From Tabrizicola_A aquatica (lineage in GTDB: Bacteria > Pseudomonadota > Alphaproteobacteria > Rhodobacterales > Rhodobacteraceae), in NCBI GenBank assembly GCA_965194375.1, contig CBDAEL010000002.1: 64,000 nt of DNA; one strand, written 5' to 3'. The notes below the pieces were generated by a model. It had not been told where the DNA came from. It ran no database searches and saw only the letters and a list, made by a program, of their open reading frames with translations. Below are positions 16,315 to 25,311 of the stretch, piece by piece. The translations under genes were made by a program, and so were the position numbers. How positions within the stretch are numbered: the stretch's first letter is position 1; every line of letters starts with the position of its first letter.

Positions 16315-18267
16315 ATGGATCAGTTTACACTCAACCTTCTCGTCGTCGGTGCGTCCTTCGCGCTTTACTTCGGTATCGCGTTCTGGGCTCGCGCCGGATC
16401 GACGGCTGAATTCTATGCCGCAGGCCAGGGCGTTGGCCCTGTGGTCAACGGCATGGCGACTGCAGCTGACTGGATGTCGGCAGCGTCCTTTATCTCGATG
16501 GCGGGTCTGATCGCCTTCGGGGGCTATAACAACTCGGTCTTCCTGATGGGCTGGACCGGCGGCTATGTGCTGCTTGCGCTGCTGCTTGCCCCTTATCTGC
16601 GCAAGTTCGGCAAGTTCACTGTGCCGGAATTCGTGGGCGACCGCTTCTACTCGACCTCGGCCCGTATGGTTGCCGTGGTTTGCCTTCTCGTCATCTCGAT
16701 CACCTATGTTATCGGGCAGATGGTGGGCGTGGGCGTGACCTTTGCACGCTTCTTGGAAGTGTCGACCACGACCGGTCTGTTGATCGGTTCGGCTGTCGTG
16801 TTCGCCTATGCCGTGTTCGGCGGTATGAAGGGCATCACCTACACGCAGGTGGCGCAGTACATCGTGCTGATCATCGCCTACACCATTCCGGCAATCTTTA
16901 TCTCGCTGAACCTGACCGGGCATTTCCTGCCGCAGCTGGGCTTCATCGGGGGCTATGCGCCGACCGGTGGCGATGTCTACTTCCTGGACAAGCTTGACCA
17001 GGTTGTGACGGATCTGGGCTTTACCGCTTACTCGGCTGACACGACGAACATGTTCAACATGTTCCTCATCACCATGTCGCTTATGATCGGTACGGCTGGT
17101 TTGCCGCACGTCATCATCCGCTTCTTCACCGTGCCGAAAGTGGCTGACGCGCGTTCGTCGGCTGGTTGGGCTCTGGTGTTCATCGCACTGCTGTACACCG
17201 TGGCTCCGGCCGTGGGTTCGATGGCGCGTCTGAACATCACCACCAGCTTCTGGCCGGGCGCCATTGCAGGCGAAACCTTCTCGAAGCCCGCGCTTTCGAT
17301 CGCTGAGATCGACAGCAACCCGGATCTGGCTTGGATCCGGAACTGGGAAAAGACTGGCCTTCTGGCATTTGCCGACAAGAACGGCGATGGCCTGATCCAG
17401 TACTTCAACGAGAAGAAGCCGGTTGCTGATGCCAACAAGGCACTGGCGGCTGCGAACAAGGCCTTGGCCGATGCTGCCGCCGATGCTGACAAGGCACCGC
17501 TGGAAGCCGCGATTGTCGAGGCTCAGGCTGCAGTTGACGCTGCTTTGGCCGATCCGGCCAACGGCATTGGCGGCAAGTCGCTGGCCGAACAGGGTCTGGT
17601 TGGTAACGAACTGACCACCGTGAACAACGACATCATGGTTCTTGCGAACCCTGAAATCGCTGCTCTGCCCGGTTGGGTTGTGGCTTTGGTGGCTGCCGGT
17701 GCTTTGGCTGCTGCTTTGTCGACCGCTGCGGGTCTTCTGTTGGCGATCTCTTCCGCCATCAGCCACGACCTGATCAAGGGTGCCTTGAACCCGAATATCA
17801 GCGAAAAGGGCGAACTTCTGGCCGCGCGTATCTCGATGGCTTTCGCCATTGTGCTCGCGACCTGGCTTGGTCTTGACCCGCCCGGCTTTGCCGCGCAGGT
17901 GGTGGCCTTGGCTTTCGGTCTGGCCGCTGCGACGATCTTCCCGGTTCTGATGATGGGGATCTTCTCGACCTTCGTCACCAAAGAAGGGGCGATTGCAGGG
18001 ATGTTGGTCGGTCTGGTTGCGACCTCGGTCTACATCTTCATGTACCTGGGCTGGTTCTTTGTACCAGGCACCAACTGGCTTCCGAACACGCCTGATGCCC
18101 ACTGGTTCGGCATCTCGCCGGCAGCGTTCGGTCCGATCGGCGCCCTTCTGAACTTCGCCACGGCCTATATCGTGTCGTCGATGACCAAAGCTCCGCCGCA
18201 GGACGTGCAGGACCTGATCCAGTCGATCCGTGTGCCCAAGGGCGCCGGCAAGGCTCAGGCGCACTAA
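16315..18267 (+). CDS. sodium:solute symporter large subunit (VC_2705 type, acetate permease-like)
   Basis: A 650-residue SLC5/SSS-family transporter with about 13 membrane helices. The N-terminal core carries GVGPVVNGMATAADWMSAASF, characteristic of the ActP-like branch. Between the middle helices there is an unusual extramembrane insertion (about 335-435): an EF-hand-like loop DKNGDGLIQYFN at about 354-365, then an Ala/Asp-rich helical stretch. The core resumes at PGWVVALVAAGALAAALSTAAG. Linked to acs and DUF4212, it most probably imports acetate or another short carboxylate with sodium. It could also carry propionate or pyruvate. Confidence 0.9.
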   Translation: MDQFTLNLLVVGASFALYFGIAFWARAGSTAEFYAAGQGVGPVVNGMATAADWMSAASFISMAGLIAFGGYNNSVFLMGWTGGYVLLALLLAPYLRKFGKFTVPEFVGDRFYSTSARMVAVVCLLVISITYVIGQMVGVGVTFARFLEVSTTTGLLIGSAVVFAYAVFGGMKGITYTQVAQYIVLIIAYTIPAIFISLNLTGHFLPQLGFIGGYAPTGGDVYFLDKLDQVVTDLGFTAYSADTTNMFNMFLITMSLMIGTAGLPHVIIRFFTVPKVADARSSAGWALVFIALLYTVAPAVGSMARLNITTSFWPGAIAGETFSKPALSIAEIDSNPDLAWIRNWEKTGLLAFADKNGDGLIQYFNEKKPVADANKALAAANKALADAAADADKAPLEAAIVEAQAAVDAALADPANGIGGKSLAEQGLVGNELTTVNNDIMVLANPEIAALPGWVVALVAAGALAAALSTAAGLLLAISSAISHDLIKGALNPNISEKGELLAARISMAFAIVLATWLGLDPPGFAAQVVALAFGLAAATIFPVLMMGIFSTFVTKEGAIAGMLVGLVATSVYIFMYLGWFFVPGTNWLPNTPDAHWFGISPAAFGPIGALLNFATAYIVSSMTKAPPQDVQDLIQSIRVPKGAGKAQAH

Positions 18268-18280
18268 GCCTCTCGCGCCT

Positions 18281-18298
18281 CCGGGGACTTCTCCCCGG
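18281..18298 (+). terminator. hairpin between symporter gene and DUF294 gene
   Basis: CCGGGGA, CTTC loop, TCCCCGG: a perfect 7-base-pair stem located 28 bases before the DUF294 start and without a T run. It may protect the symporter transcript 3' end or reduce downstream expression. Confidence 0.4.
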
Positions 18299-18325
18299 GG
18301 GCGCACCTCCGCAAGGACCCCAACG

Positions 18326-20149
18326 ATGAGTGACGACGCCACCTCTATCATCGGCTTCCTAGAAACGGTCCACCCCTACGACAGTCTGCCGCAGGACGAG
18401 TTGGTGCGAGTCGCCACTTCCTTCCGCCGCAGAGATTTGGCCGCCGAACAGGTGATCTACACCGCAGGCGATCCGATGGAAGGTCTGTTCCTTGTGATGC
18501 AAGGCGCGGTTGAGGTGATGGACCCTTCGGGGGTTCTCGTCTCAATCCTTGGGCCGCGCAATGCCTTGGGCGAACGCGGGTTGATGCGTGATGGGGTCGC
18601 GGTGACCACCGCGCGCACCACCGATGCCAGCACCGTCTTGATGCTGCCGGGGGTGGAGTTTCGCCGCCTGATCGCCAGCTATCCGGCCTTTGAGCGGTTC
18701 TTTCACCGCGGTCGCAGCCAAGAAACCCGCGAGGCCGATATCTCGACCCGCAAGGTGGGTGATCTGATTTCGCGCCCGCCCGTGGCGGTGACGCCGGAGA
18801 CTACGATCCGCGCCGCGGCCCAGATCATGCGCGACGCCCATATCTCCTGCCTTGCCGTGGCCACCGATGGCCAGTTGCAGGGCATCGTCACGGCCCGTGA
18901 TTTCACCAACAAGGTTCTGGCCGAAGGGATTGATCCGGCAAGCCCCGTCAGCGCCGTCATGGCGCATGATCCTTTGGTGCTGACGCCGGACAGTCTGGGG
19001 TCGGACATTTTGCACACCATGCTGGAGCACCGCATCGGCCATTTGCCGGTGGTGGAGGGCGGCAAGCTCGTTGGGATGATCACCCAGACCGACCTGACGC
19101 GGTTTCAGGCGGTGTCCTCGGCGCTTTTGGTGCGCGATGCGGCCACCGCCCAGACGGTTGAAGAGTTGGCCGCCGCCACGGCGCGCATTCCGCGGCTGTT
19201 GGTGCAACTGGTCGGCGGCAATCATGCCCATGATGTGGTCACCCGGCTGATCACCGATGTGGCCGATACGGTCACCCGGCGGCTGTTGTCCTTTGCTGAA
19301 GCCAAGCTTGGCCCCGCGCCGGTGCCTTACCTGTGGGCCGCCTGCGGCAGTCAAGGACGGCAGGAACAGACGGGCGTGTCGGATCAGGACAATTGCCTGA
19401 TCATTGATGATACCGCGACCGATGCCGATATGGCCTATTTCGCCGAACTGGCGCGGCTGGTGTCGGACGGGTTGCATGCCTGCGGCTATGTCTATTGCCC
19501 CGGCGACATGATGGCGACCAATCCGCAATGGTGCCAGCGCCAGTTGGTCTGGCGGGGGTATTTCGACAAATGGATCAATACGCCCGATCCGACGGCGCAA
19601 ATGCTGGCGAGCGTGATGTTCGACCTGCGCCCCATCGGCGGCAAGGCGAGCCTGTTCACCGATCTGCAGGCTGACACGCTGGAGATGGCTGCGAAAAACT
19701 CGATCTTCGTGGCCCATATGATTGGCAACAGCCTAAAGCACACCCCGCCTTTGGGCCTCTTGCGCGGCTTTGCCACTATCCGGTCGGGTGAGCACAAGAA
19801 CACCATTGATCTCAAGCACAATGGCGTGGTGCCGGTGACCGATCTGGGGCGGGTTTACGCGCTGATCGGCCAGTTGCCGGTGGTGAACACCCGGGCGCGG
19901 CTGGAGGCGGCGGCGGAGGCAGGGGTGATCTCATCCTCGGGCGCGCGCGACTTGCTGGAGGCGTATGATCTGATCGCCGAAACCCGGCTTCAGCATCAAC
20001 TGCGCCGGGTCAAGGCGGGGCATAAGCCGGACAATTTCATAGCGCCTTCGGATCTGTCGGATTTCGAACGCAGCCACCTGCGCGACGCCTTTGTCGTCGT
20101 GCGCACCATGCAATCCGCCATCGGGTCCGCCCGTGGCGCAAGAAGTTAG
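18326..20149 (+). CDS. cNMP-binding / CBS / DUF294 nucleotidyltransferase-like signalling protein
   Basis: A 607-residue protein with domains in order: cyclic-nucleotide-binding-like fold (about 15-135, QVIYTAGDPMEGLFLVMQGAVEV), two CBS repeats (about 150-275), a DUF294 nucleotidyltransferase-like core with CGSQGRQEQTGVSDQDN at about 339 (the GSxGRxE...SDxD pattern of GlnD/protein-PII-uridylyltransferase-like enzymes), and a helical DUF294_C domain. It may sense adenine nucleotides through the CBS pair and modify a partner. ATG 18326 begins MSDDATSIIGF. In gammaproteobacteria related genes lie next to the same symporter type, so a role in acetate-uptake control is likely but unproven. Confidence 0.88.
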   Translation: MSDDATSIIGFLETVHPYDSLPQDELVRVATSFRRRDLAAEQVIYTAGDPMEGLFLVMQGAVEVMDPSGVLVSILGPRNALGERGLMRDGVAVTTARTTDASTVLMLPGVEFRRLIASYPAFERFFHRGRSQETREADISTRKVGDLISRPPVAVTPETTIRAAAQIMRDAHISCLAVATDGQLQGIVTARDFTNKVLAEGIDPASPVSAVMAHDPLVLTPDSLGSDILHTMLEHRIGHLPVVEGGKLVGMITQTDLTRFQAVSSALLVRDAATAQTVEELAAATARIPRLLVQLVGGNHAHDVVTRLITDVADTVTRRLLSFAEAKLGPAPVPYLWAACGSQGRQEQTGVSDQDNCLIIDDTATDADMAYFAELARLVSDGLHACGYVYCPGDMMATNPQWCQRQLVWRGYFDKWINTPDPTAQMLASVMFDLRPIGGKASLFTDLQADTLEMAAKNSIFVAHMIGNSLKHTPPLGLLRGFATIRSGEHKNTIDLKHNGVVPVTDLGRVYALIGQLPVVNTRARLEAAAEAGVISSSGARDLLEAYDLIAETRLQHQLRRVKAGHKPDNFIAPSDLSDFERSHLRDAFVVVRTMQSAIGSARGARS

Positions 20150-20163
20150 GGACTGACGAAACC

Positions 20164-20682
20164 ATGGCACTTGAACTGATCGGATCCTTACTTGTCGCGG
20201 CGGTGTTCGGCCTGATGGCTTGGGCATTTCGGCGTTGGGTGCCGTCGGCGCCGAAATGGCTGATCTCGGTCAGCGCCGGGGTGGGCCTGATTGGGACAAC
20301 GGTCTGGCTGGAATATGACTGGTTCAACCGCGTCAGCGCCGCATTGCCGCCCGGCTTTGTGGTGGTCCATGCCGAGGCCACCAGCAACCCGATGCGGCCT
20401 TGGACCTATCTGGCGCCGATCACCACCAGCTTTAGCGCGCTCGACACCAACAAGCTGGCCCGCCATCCGCAGGTGGACAGCTTGGTGACCGCGCCGGTCT
20501 TTGGCTTTGCGCGCTGGAAGAACCCGCAAAGCGCGTTGATCGTGTTCGACTGTGCCGAGAACCGCCAGACGCCGATTGTCGAGGGGATGCAGATTGATGA
20601 GGCCGGTGTGGTGACCGGGGCGGCTTGGGTCACCACAGAGGCTGGAGATGAATTGCACGAGGCGGCTTGCCTCAAGGGTTAA
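20164..20682 (+). CDS. small membrane-anchored protein of the acetate module
   Basis: A 172-residue protein with two hydrophobic helices at the N-terminus (LIGSLLVAAVFGLMAWAF, then WLISVSAGVGLIGTTVWLEY) and a globular domain from about residue 60 that probably faces the periplasm (WTYLAPITTSFSALDTNKL, RWKNPQSALIVFDCAENR). I do not recognise a named family. It starts 14 bases after the DUF294 gene and is followed 14 bases later by the receiver gene, so it belongs to the same transcript. Confidence 0.75.
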   Translation: MALELIGSLLVAAVFGLMAWAFRRWVPSAPKWLISVSAGVGLIGTTVWLEYDWFNRVSAALPPGFVVVHAEATSNPMRPWTYLAPITTSFSALDTNKLARHPQVDSLVTAPVFGFARWKNPQSALIVFDCAENRQTPIVEGMQIDEAGVVTGAAWVTTEAGDELHEAACLKG

Positions 20683-20696
20683 GCGGGAGGGCTACC

Positions 20697-21086
20697 ATGG
20701 CCGATACCAAACGCAGACACCGTGTCCTTGTCGTGGAAGACGAGGACAACATCGCCTTGGCGTTGGACTTTCTGATGACCCGCGAAGGCTATGACCATTC
20801 GCGCGTCGCCGATGGGGCCGAGGCGCTGCCACGTATTCGCGCTACGCATCCTGATCTGGTGCTTTTGGATGTGATGCTGCCCGGCGCGTCGGGCTATGAA
20901 ATCTGTCAAGGTGTGCGGCTGGACCCCAATCTGGCCGACGTGAAGATCTTGATGATGACCGCGCGCGGATCGTCGATTGAGCGGCGCAAGGGTCTGGCGA
21001 TTGGTGCCGATGGGTTCATCACCAAACCGTTCGAGTTGAAAGAGTTGCGGGAGGAAGTGCGCAGGCTTCTGGACGCGGGGGCGTAA
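20697..21086 (+). CDS. single-domain response regulator (CheY-like receiver only)
   Basis: A 129-residue protein that is only a receiver domain: acidic pocket EDED (14-17), phospho-acceptor Asp58 in LVLLDVMLPG, switch Thr in MMTARG and the conserved Lys in FITKPFEL. There is no DNA-binding output domain. GGGAGG just before ATG 20697 fixes the start; an upstream in-frame ATG at 20667 overlaps the previous gene. It ends one base before the kinase-exonuclease fusion gene begins. It probably passes signals by protein contact, but the adjacent sensor-like protein appears unable to phosphorylate it. Confidence 0.9.
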   Translation: MADTKRRHRVLVVEDEDNIALALDFLMTREGYDHSRVADGAEALPRIRATHPDLVLLDVMLPGASGYEICQGVRLDPNLADVKILMMTARGSSIERRKGLAIGADGFITKPFELKELREEVRRLLDAGA

Positions 21087-21087
21087 G

Positions 21088-23160
21088 ATGCTTGCCCGGC
21101 TTTCGCTGCGCGTCAGGGTTTTTCTGTTCTTCGCCGCCCTTGGCCTTGGCGTGGTGCTCGCCATGTGCATGGGGCTGGCGCTTGGCTATCGGCGTCTTGG
21201 CGCGCCCGAGGTGTTGCCGGGCTTTGTGCAGGCCGGGGTGGTGGCGGGGTTTGTGGCGCTCCTGTTGGTGGCTTGGGTCTGGTTTTTGTTCGACACCCAT
21301 GTCGCCAAGCCGATTGACATCTTGTCGGGTGCGCTGCGCGCACGGGCGCATTCGGATGTGACCTCGGAAATGGATGTGGCTATGGCGCGCTATCTGGGCG
21401 ATCTTGCCCCGGCGGCCACGGCCGCCGCGCGCCGCTTTGCCGAGACGCGGTCGGCGCTGGCCGAGGCGGTGATGCGCGAGACCCAGCGGCTTTCGCAAGA
21501 AAAGACGCGGCTTGAGACGCTTTTGTCGGATGTCCCGGTGGGGGTCTTACTGGTGTCGGGCGACCATACGCTGGCGTTCTACAACTCTCAGGCTGTCGAT
21601 CTGATGGCCGCCGGGGCCGCCCCGGGCTTAGATCGGCGGTTGTTTGATTATCTGCGCGAAGGCCCCATTCGCCATGCCCATGACCGGCTGATTGCCACCG
21701 GCGATGCCGATGCGGCGACCGATCTGTTGTGCACCACCACCACGGGCGCGCGTGCGCTGGCCGCGCGGATGCGCTTGACGCCGGGCGGGCAGGGTGCGGC
21801 ACCGGGTTATGTGTTGACGCTGCGCGATGTGACGGCCGATCTGTCGGCCCATGCCCGGCGCGAGGCCTTGTTGGCTGAGGTGTTTGACCGTGTGCGCCGC
21901 CCGGCGGCGAACCTGTCCACCTTGATGGAGGTGGCCCCTGCCGGTGAGCCGCTGCCTGCCGCCATGGACAGCGCCCTGCGCCAAGAGGTTGGCGCGCTGT
22001 CGCAGGCGGTTACCGAGCTTGCCCGGCGCCATGATGAGGGCCGGATCGAGGGCGGCGGGCTGACGCAGGCCCGCGCCTCGGATCTGGCCGATGGGTTGAA
22101 GGCGCGGCTGGAGGCCGAGGGCGTTGCGCTGGCCACCGAGGCCGCCGACATTTTGCTGCGCGCCAATGGGTTCGAGATTATCTCGCTTTTGGACGGCATG
22201 GCGCTGCATCTGCGGCAGGACATTGGGGCCGATGATCTGTCAGTGCGGATCGAGGAAGAAGACAGCGGCGCGATGATCCGGCTTTCTTGGAGCGGGGGGC
22301 CGGTCAGCATCGGTGCGCTGGATCGCTGGCTTGAGGAACCCTTGGACCGGCTGGTGCCGGATATCCCCTGCCGGTCAGTGCTGGCGAGCCATGCGACCGA
22401 GCTGTGGCCGGAACCTATGGCGGGGGGGCGGCAGTCTTTGTGCCTGCCCATCCGGCAGGCGCGCCGCGCCACCGCGCGGCCAAAGCCGGTGATCCGGTCT
22501 GTGGTTTATGATTTCGATCTGTTGTCGCGCGCCCGCACTGACAAAGTGGCCGAAACCGCGCTGGATGCGCTGACCTATGTGGTGTTTGACACCGAAACCA
22601 CCGGGCTTTTGCCGCAGCAGGGCGATGAGATCGTGCAGATCGCCGCTGTGCGCATCGTCAATGGTCGGCGGGTCGAGGGCGAGGTGTTCGACACGCTCGT
22701 CAATCCGCGCCGGTCGATCCCGCTGTCATCGACCGAAGTGCATGGCATCACCGAGGCGATGGTGGTCGATGCGCCGGAGGTGGGCGAGGTGCTGCGCCGG
22801 TTCCACAAATTTGCCGAAGGTGCGGTGCTGATCGCCCATAACGCGCCCTTTGATATGCAGTTCCTGCGCCGGCGCGAGGCCGATCTGGGGCTGGCGTTTG
22901 ACCATCCGGTGTTGGATACGGTGCTGTTGTCGGCGGTGATCTATGGCCAGCACGAGACCCACAGCCTGGATGCGCTGACGCACCGTTTGGGCATCACCAT
23001 CCCCGAGGCAGACCGCCACACCGCTATTGGCGACACCGTGGCGACAGCAGATGCCTTCCTCAAACTGATGCCTATGCTACAAGGCAGGGGGCTTACCCTT
23101 TTTGGCGATGTTCTCACCGAGGTGCGCAAACATGGGCGGCTTTTGAAAGACCTGAACTGA
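21088..23160 (+). CDS. degenerate sensor kinase fused to DnaQ-type 3'-5' exonuclease
   Basis: A 690-residue fusion. Two membrane helices (about 9-33 and 47-68) and a HAMP-like region are followed by a PAS-like domain (about 145-250) and a DHp-like helix at 258-285. In the DHp block FDRVRRPAAN, aligned with HELRTPL of true kinases, the phospho-acceptor His position is Asp267. The following ATPase-like region (about 355-455) lacks recognisable G boxes. From about 495 a DEDDh exonuclease is complete: FDTETTG (Asp501, Glu503), AHNAPFD (Asp589) and HTAIGD (His644, Asp649). Similar fusions beside acetate-type symporters exist in gammaproteobacteria. It probably senses through PAS and acts through the exonuclease; what nucleic acid it cuts is unknown. 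Confidence 0.88.
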   Translation: MLARLSLRVRVFLFFAALGLGVVLAMCMGLALGYRRLGAPEVLPGFVQAGVVAGFVALLLVAWVWFLFDTHVAKPIDILSGALRARAHSDVTSEMDVAMARYLGDLAPAATAAARRFAETRSALAEAVMRETQRLSQEKTRLETLLSDVPVGVLLVSGDHTLAFYNSQAVDLMAAGAAPGLDRRLFDYLREGPIRHAHDRLIATGDADAATDLLCTTTTGARALAARMRLTPGGQGAAPGYVLTLRDVTADLSAHARREALLAEVFDRVRRPAANLSTLMEVAPAGEPLPAAMDSALRQEVGALSQAVTELARRHDEGRIEGGGLTQARASDLADGLKARLEAEGVALATEAADILLRANGFEIISLLDGMALHLRQDIGADDLSVRIEEEDSGAMIRLSWSGGPVSIGALDRWLEEPLDRLVPDIPCRSVLASHATELWPEPMAGGRQSLCLPIRQARRATARPKPVIRSVVYDFDLLSRARTDKVAETALDALTYVVFDTETTGLLPQQGDEIVQIAAVRIVNGRRVEGEVFDTLVNPRRSIPLSSTEVHGITEAMVVDAPEVGEVLRRFHKFAEGAVLIAHNAPFDMQFLRRREADLGLAFDHPVLDTVLLSAVIYGQHETHSLDALTHRLGITIPEADRHTAIGDTVATADAFLKLMPMLQGRGLTLFGDVLTEVRKHGRLLKDLN

Positions 23161-23256
23161 AGGACGATGCGGGGCCTTTCCCCGCTGGCTTGACACTTGC
23201 AAGAAATCAGTGATTTCACTTTGAAAAATCACCAAAACAAAACGATGGGACGAGGG

Positions 23257-24507
23257 ATGTATAAGGTCTGGAATGTCATATCGACATATTCGTTGTTGTT
23301 GTTGACGGGCGCGGTTTTGGCGCTGATCTGGGCGAACACCTATAACGAAAGCTACCAGCATCTGGTGCATTTCGTGCTGTGGGAACATGCGCCCATCGGG
23401 CACGCCCATGAGGTGGGCGGCGAGGTGCATCGCACGCTGACGCTGCATTTCCTGGTCAACGATGTCTGCATGGCGTTCTTTTTCGCCATTGCCGCCAAGG
23501 AAGTCTGGGAAGGCATCGTTCTAAAAGACGGCGAGTTGCGCGGTAAAAAGGCGATCACGCCCTTGATCGCCACCGCGGGCGGCATGATTGGCCCGGCGGC
23601 GGTGTTTTTGTTGATCGGCGCCATGCTTGGGGTGATGGATCAATATGCCCAAGGCTGGGCCATCCCGACGGCCACCGATATTGCGTTCTCATATCTGGTG
23701 GGTCGCATCGTCTTTGGCGCGGGGCATCCGGCGATTCCGTTCCTTTTGTTGTTGGCGATTGCCGATGATGCGGGCGGCATGATCATTCTGGCGATCTTCT
23801 ATCCCACGGGTGATCTGCAACCTGCTTGGCTGTTGATGTCGCTGGCGGCGGCGGTTGCGGTCTATGTGCTGGCCAACTGGCTGCCGCGCTACATGGATCG
23901 CGGCAATCAGGCCCGTCCGAACTCCACCTGGATGCGGCAGAAGGCCAGCTTCTGGCCCTATGCGATTGCAGGCGCGATCTCGTGGTATGGGTTCCACAAT
24001 TCGGGCATTCACCCGGCCTTGGGCCTGTTGCCCATCGTGCCGACCATCCCGCATGCGGACCGCCCTTACGGCATCTTTGCCGAGGCCGAGGCTCATCTGA
24101 CCGACCTTCTGAACTGGATCGAGCATCGCCTGAAATACTTTGTCGAGGTGATGCTGTTCTTCTTTGGCCTTCTGAACGCGGGCGTGGTGTTTTCGGCCTT
24201 TGGCGAGCCGACCTGGATGGTTCTGGGCGGGCTGATCATTGGCAAGCCGGTGGGCATTTTCCTGATGGGGATGCTGGCGGTTCGCTTGGGCTTTGGTCTG
24301 CCATCGGGCATGAAGATGCGCGATCTGTGGGTCTTGGGCTGTGTCGCGGCCATTGGCTTTACCGTGGCCTTGTTCGTCACCACCGTGGCCTTCCCGGCAG
24401 GGGCGGCACAAGAGGCGGCCAAGATGGGGGCGGTGTTCTCGTTCGGGGCGGCGGCGATTGCCATCGTGATGGGGCGCATCCTGAAAGTGGAAAAGCGCGA
24501 GGGCTGA
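23257..24507 (+). CDS. nhaA: Na+/H+ antiporter NhaA
   Basis: Inner-membrane antiporter of about 416 residues that exchanges sodium for protons. It has the paired Asp motif LLAIADDAGG, the FAMILY segment PTATDIAFSYLVGRIVFG and the C-terminal MGKPVGI-like block GLIIGKPVGIFLMG. An extended loop between helices (WEHAPIGHAHEVGGEVHRTLTLHFLVNDVCMAFFFAIAAKEVWEG) fits longer NhaA forms. Several starts are possible: TTG 23197, ATG 23245 and ATG 23257. I use 23257 because MYKVWNVISTYSLLLL begins close to the first helix. A sodium antiporter next to sodium-coupled uptake genes would help recycle sodium. Confidence 0.9.
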   Translation: MYKVWNVISTYSLLLLTGAVLALIWANTYNESYQHLVHFVLWEHAPIGHAHEVGGEVHRTLTLHFLVNDVCMAFFFAIAAKEVWEGIVLKDGELRGKKAITPLIATAGGMIGPAAVFLLIGAMLGVMDQYAQGWAIPTATDIAFSYLVGRIVFGAGHPAIPFLLLLAIADDAGGMIILAIFYPTGDLQPAWLLMSLAAAVAVYVLANWLPRYMDRGNQARPNSTWMRQKASFWPYAIAGAISWYGFHNSGIHPALGLLPIVPTIPHADRPYGIFAEAEAHLTDLLNWIEHRLKYFVEVMLFFFGLLNAGVVFSAFGEPTWMVLGGLIIGKPVGIFLMGMLAVRLGFGLPSGMKMRDLWVLGCVAAIGFTVALFVTTVAFPAGAAQEAAKMGAVFSFGAAAIAIVMGRILKVEKREG

Positions 24508-24511
24508 TCTA

Positions 24512-24532
24512 AGCCCCCCACCGTGGGGGGCT
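24512..24532. terminator. bidirectional hairpin between nhaA and truA
   Basis: AGCCCCCCA, CCG loop, TGGGGGGCT: a perfect 9-base-pair stem in the 33-base gap between convergent nhaA and truA stops. No U tract on either strand, but its position suits a shared terminator. Confidence 0.6.
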
Positions 24533-24540
24533 ACCCGTTC

Positions 24541-25311
24541 TCAGCCAAACGGATCGACCGGGTAGCCAACCCCTGTCAGATAGAGCCCATCGGGCGGACA
24601 GACCGGGCCACAGGCGGCCCGGTCTTTTGCATCAAGGGCGGCCTTGACGTCCTCAGGCTGCCAGCTTCCCGCGCCGACCCGCTCCAGCGTGCCGACGATG
24701 GAGCGCACCTGATTGTGCAGGAAACTGCGGGCGCGGAGCGTGAAGCGGATTTCCCGCCCGCCCGCATAGGGCGCTTCGGTGATGGCAATCTCGTCCAGCG
24801 TTTTCACCGGGCTTTTCGATTGGCAAAGCGTCGAGCGGAAGGTGGTGAAGTCGTGCAGGCCGATCAGATGCGCCGCTCCCGCGCGCATCGCGTCAAGATC
24901 AAGGCTGTTCTGCACCCGCCAAGCGAGGTGCGCGTCATGCGTCAAAGGCGCGCGGCGCTGGATCAGGCGGAAGAGATAGCGCCGTTCAAGGGCCGAAAAC
25001 CGGGCATGAAAGTCATCCGCCACCCGGACGGCGGCCAGAATGGCCACAGGGGCCGGGCGCAGATGGTGGTTCAAGGCCTCCATCAGGCGAAAGGGGTCCC
25101 AATCGCGCTCCATATCCAGCGTGGCGACCTGACCCGTGGCATGCACGCCCGCATCGGTGCGGCCTGCAGCGGCGATGGTGTGGGCGCGCGGCTCCAGCTT
25201 GGCCAAGGCCGCCTCCACCGCGCCTTGCACCGAGGCCAGCCCTTGCGACTGGCGCTGCCAGCCCGCGAAGGGGCCACCGTGGTATTCGATTTTCAGGGCA
25301 TAGCGCGGCAT
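24541..25311 (-). CDS. truA: tRNA pseudouridine(38-40) synthase TruA
   Basis: A 256-residue enzyme that makes pseudouridine at positions 38-40 of the tRNA anticodon arm. The catalytic Asp53 is in the signature AAGRTDAGVHATGQ. The N-terminal YALKIEYHGGPFAGWQRQ and the C-terminal RARSFLHNQVRSIVGTLERVG blocks, which bind substrate, are intact. Length is normal. It converges on nhaA. The neighbouring GAPDH gene is divergent across 181 bases that I take to hold both promoters. Confidence 0.95.
   Translation of the reverse strand: MPRYALKIEYHGGPFAGWQRQSQGLASVQGAVEAALAKLEPRAHTIAAAGRTDAGVHATGQVATLDMERDWDPFRLMEALNHHLRPAPVAILAAVRVADDFHARFSALERRYLFRLIQRRAPLTHDAHLAWRVQNSLDLDAMRAGAAHLIGLHDFTTFRSTLCQSKSPVKTLDEIAITEAPYAGGREIRFTLRARSFLHNQVRSIVGTLERVGAGSWQPEDVKAALDAKDRAACGPVCPPDGLYLTGVGYPVDPFG

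Noticed and set aside
16231..18351. 706-residue open frame antisense to the symporter
   Set aside because: The plus-strand frame has clear SSS transporter helices; the opposite frame is His/Arg/Gln-rich with no hydrophobic or domain pattern.
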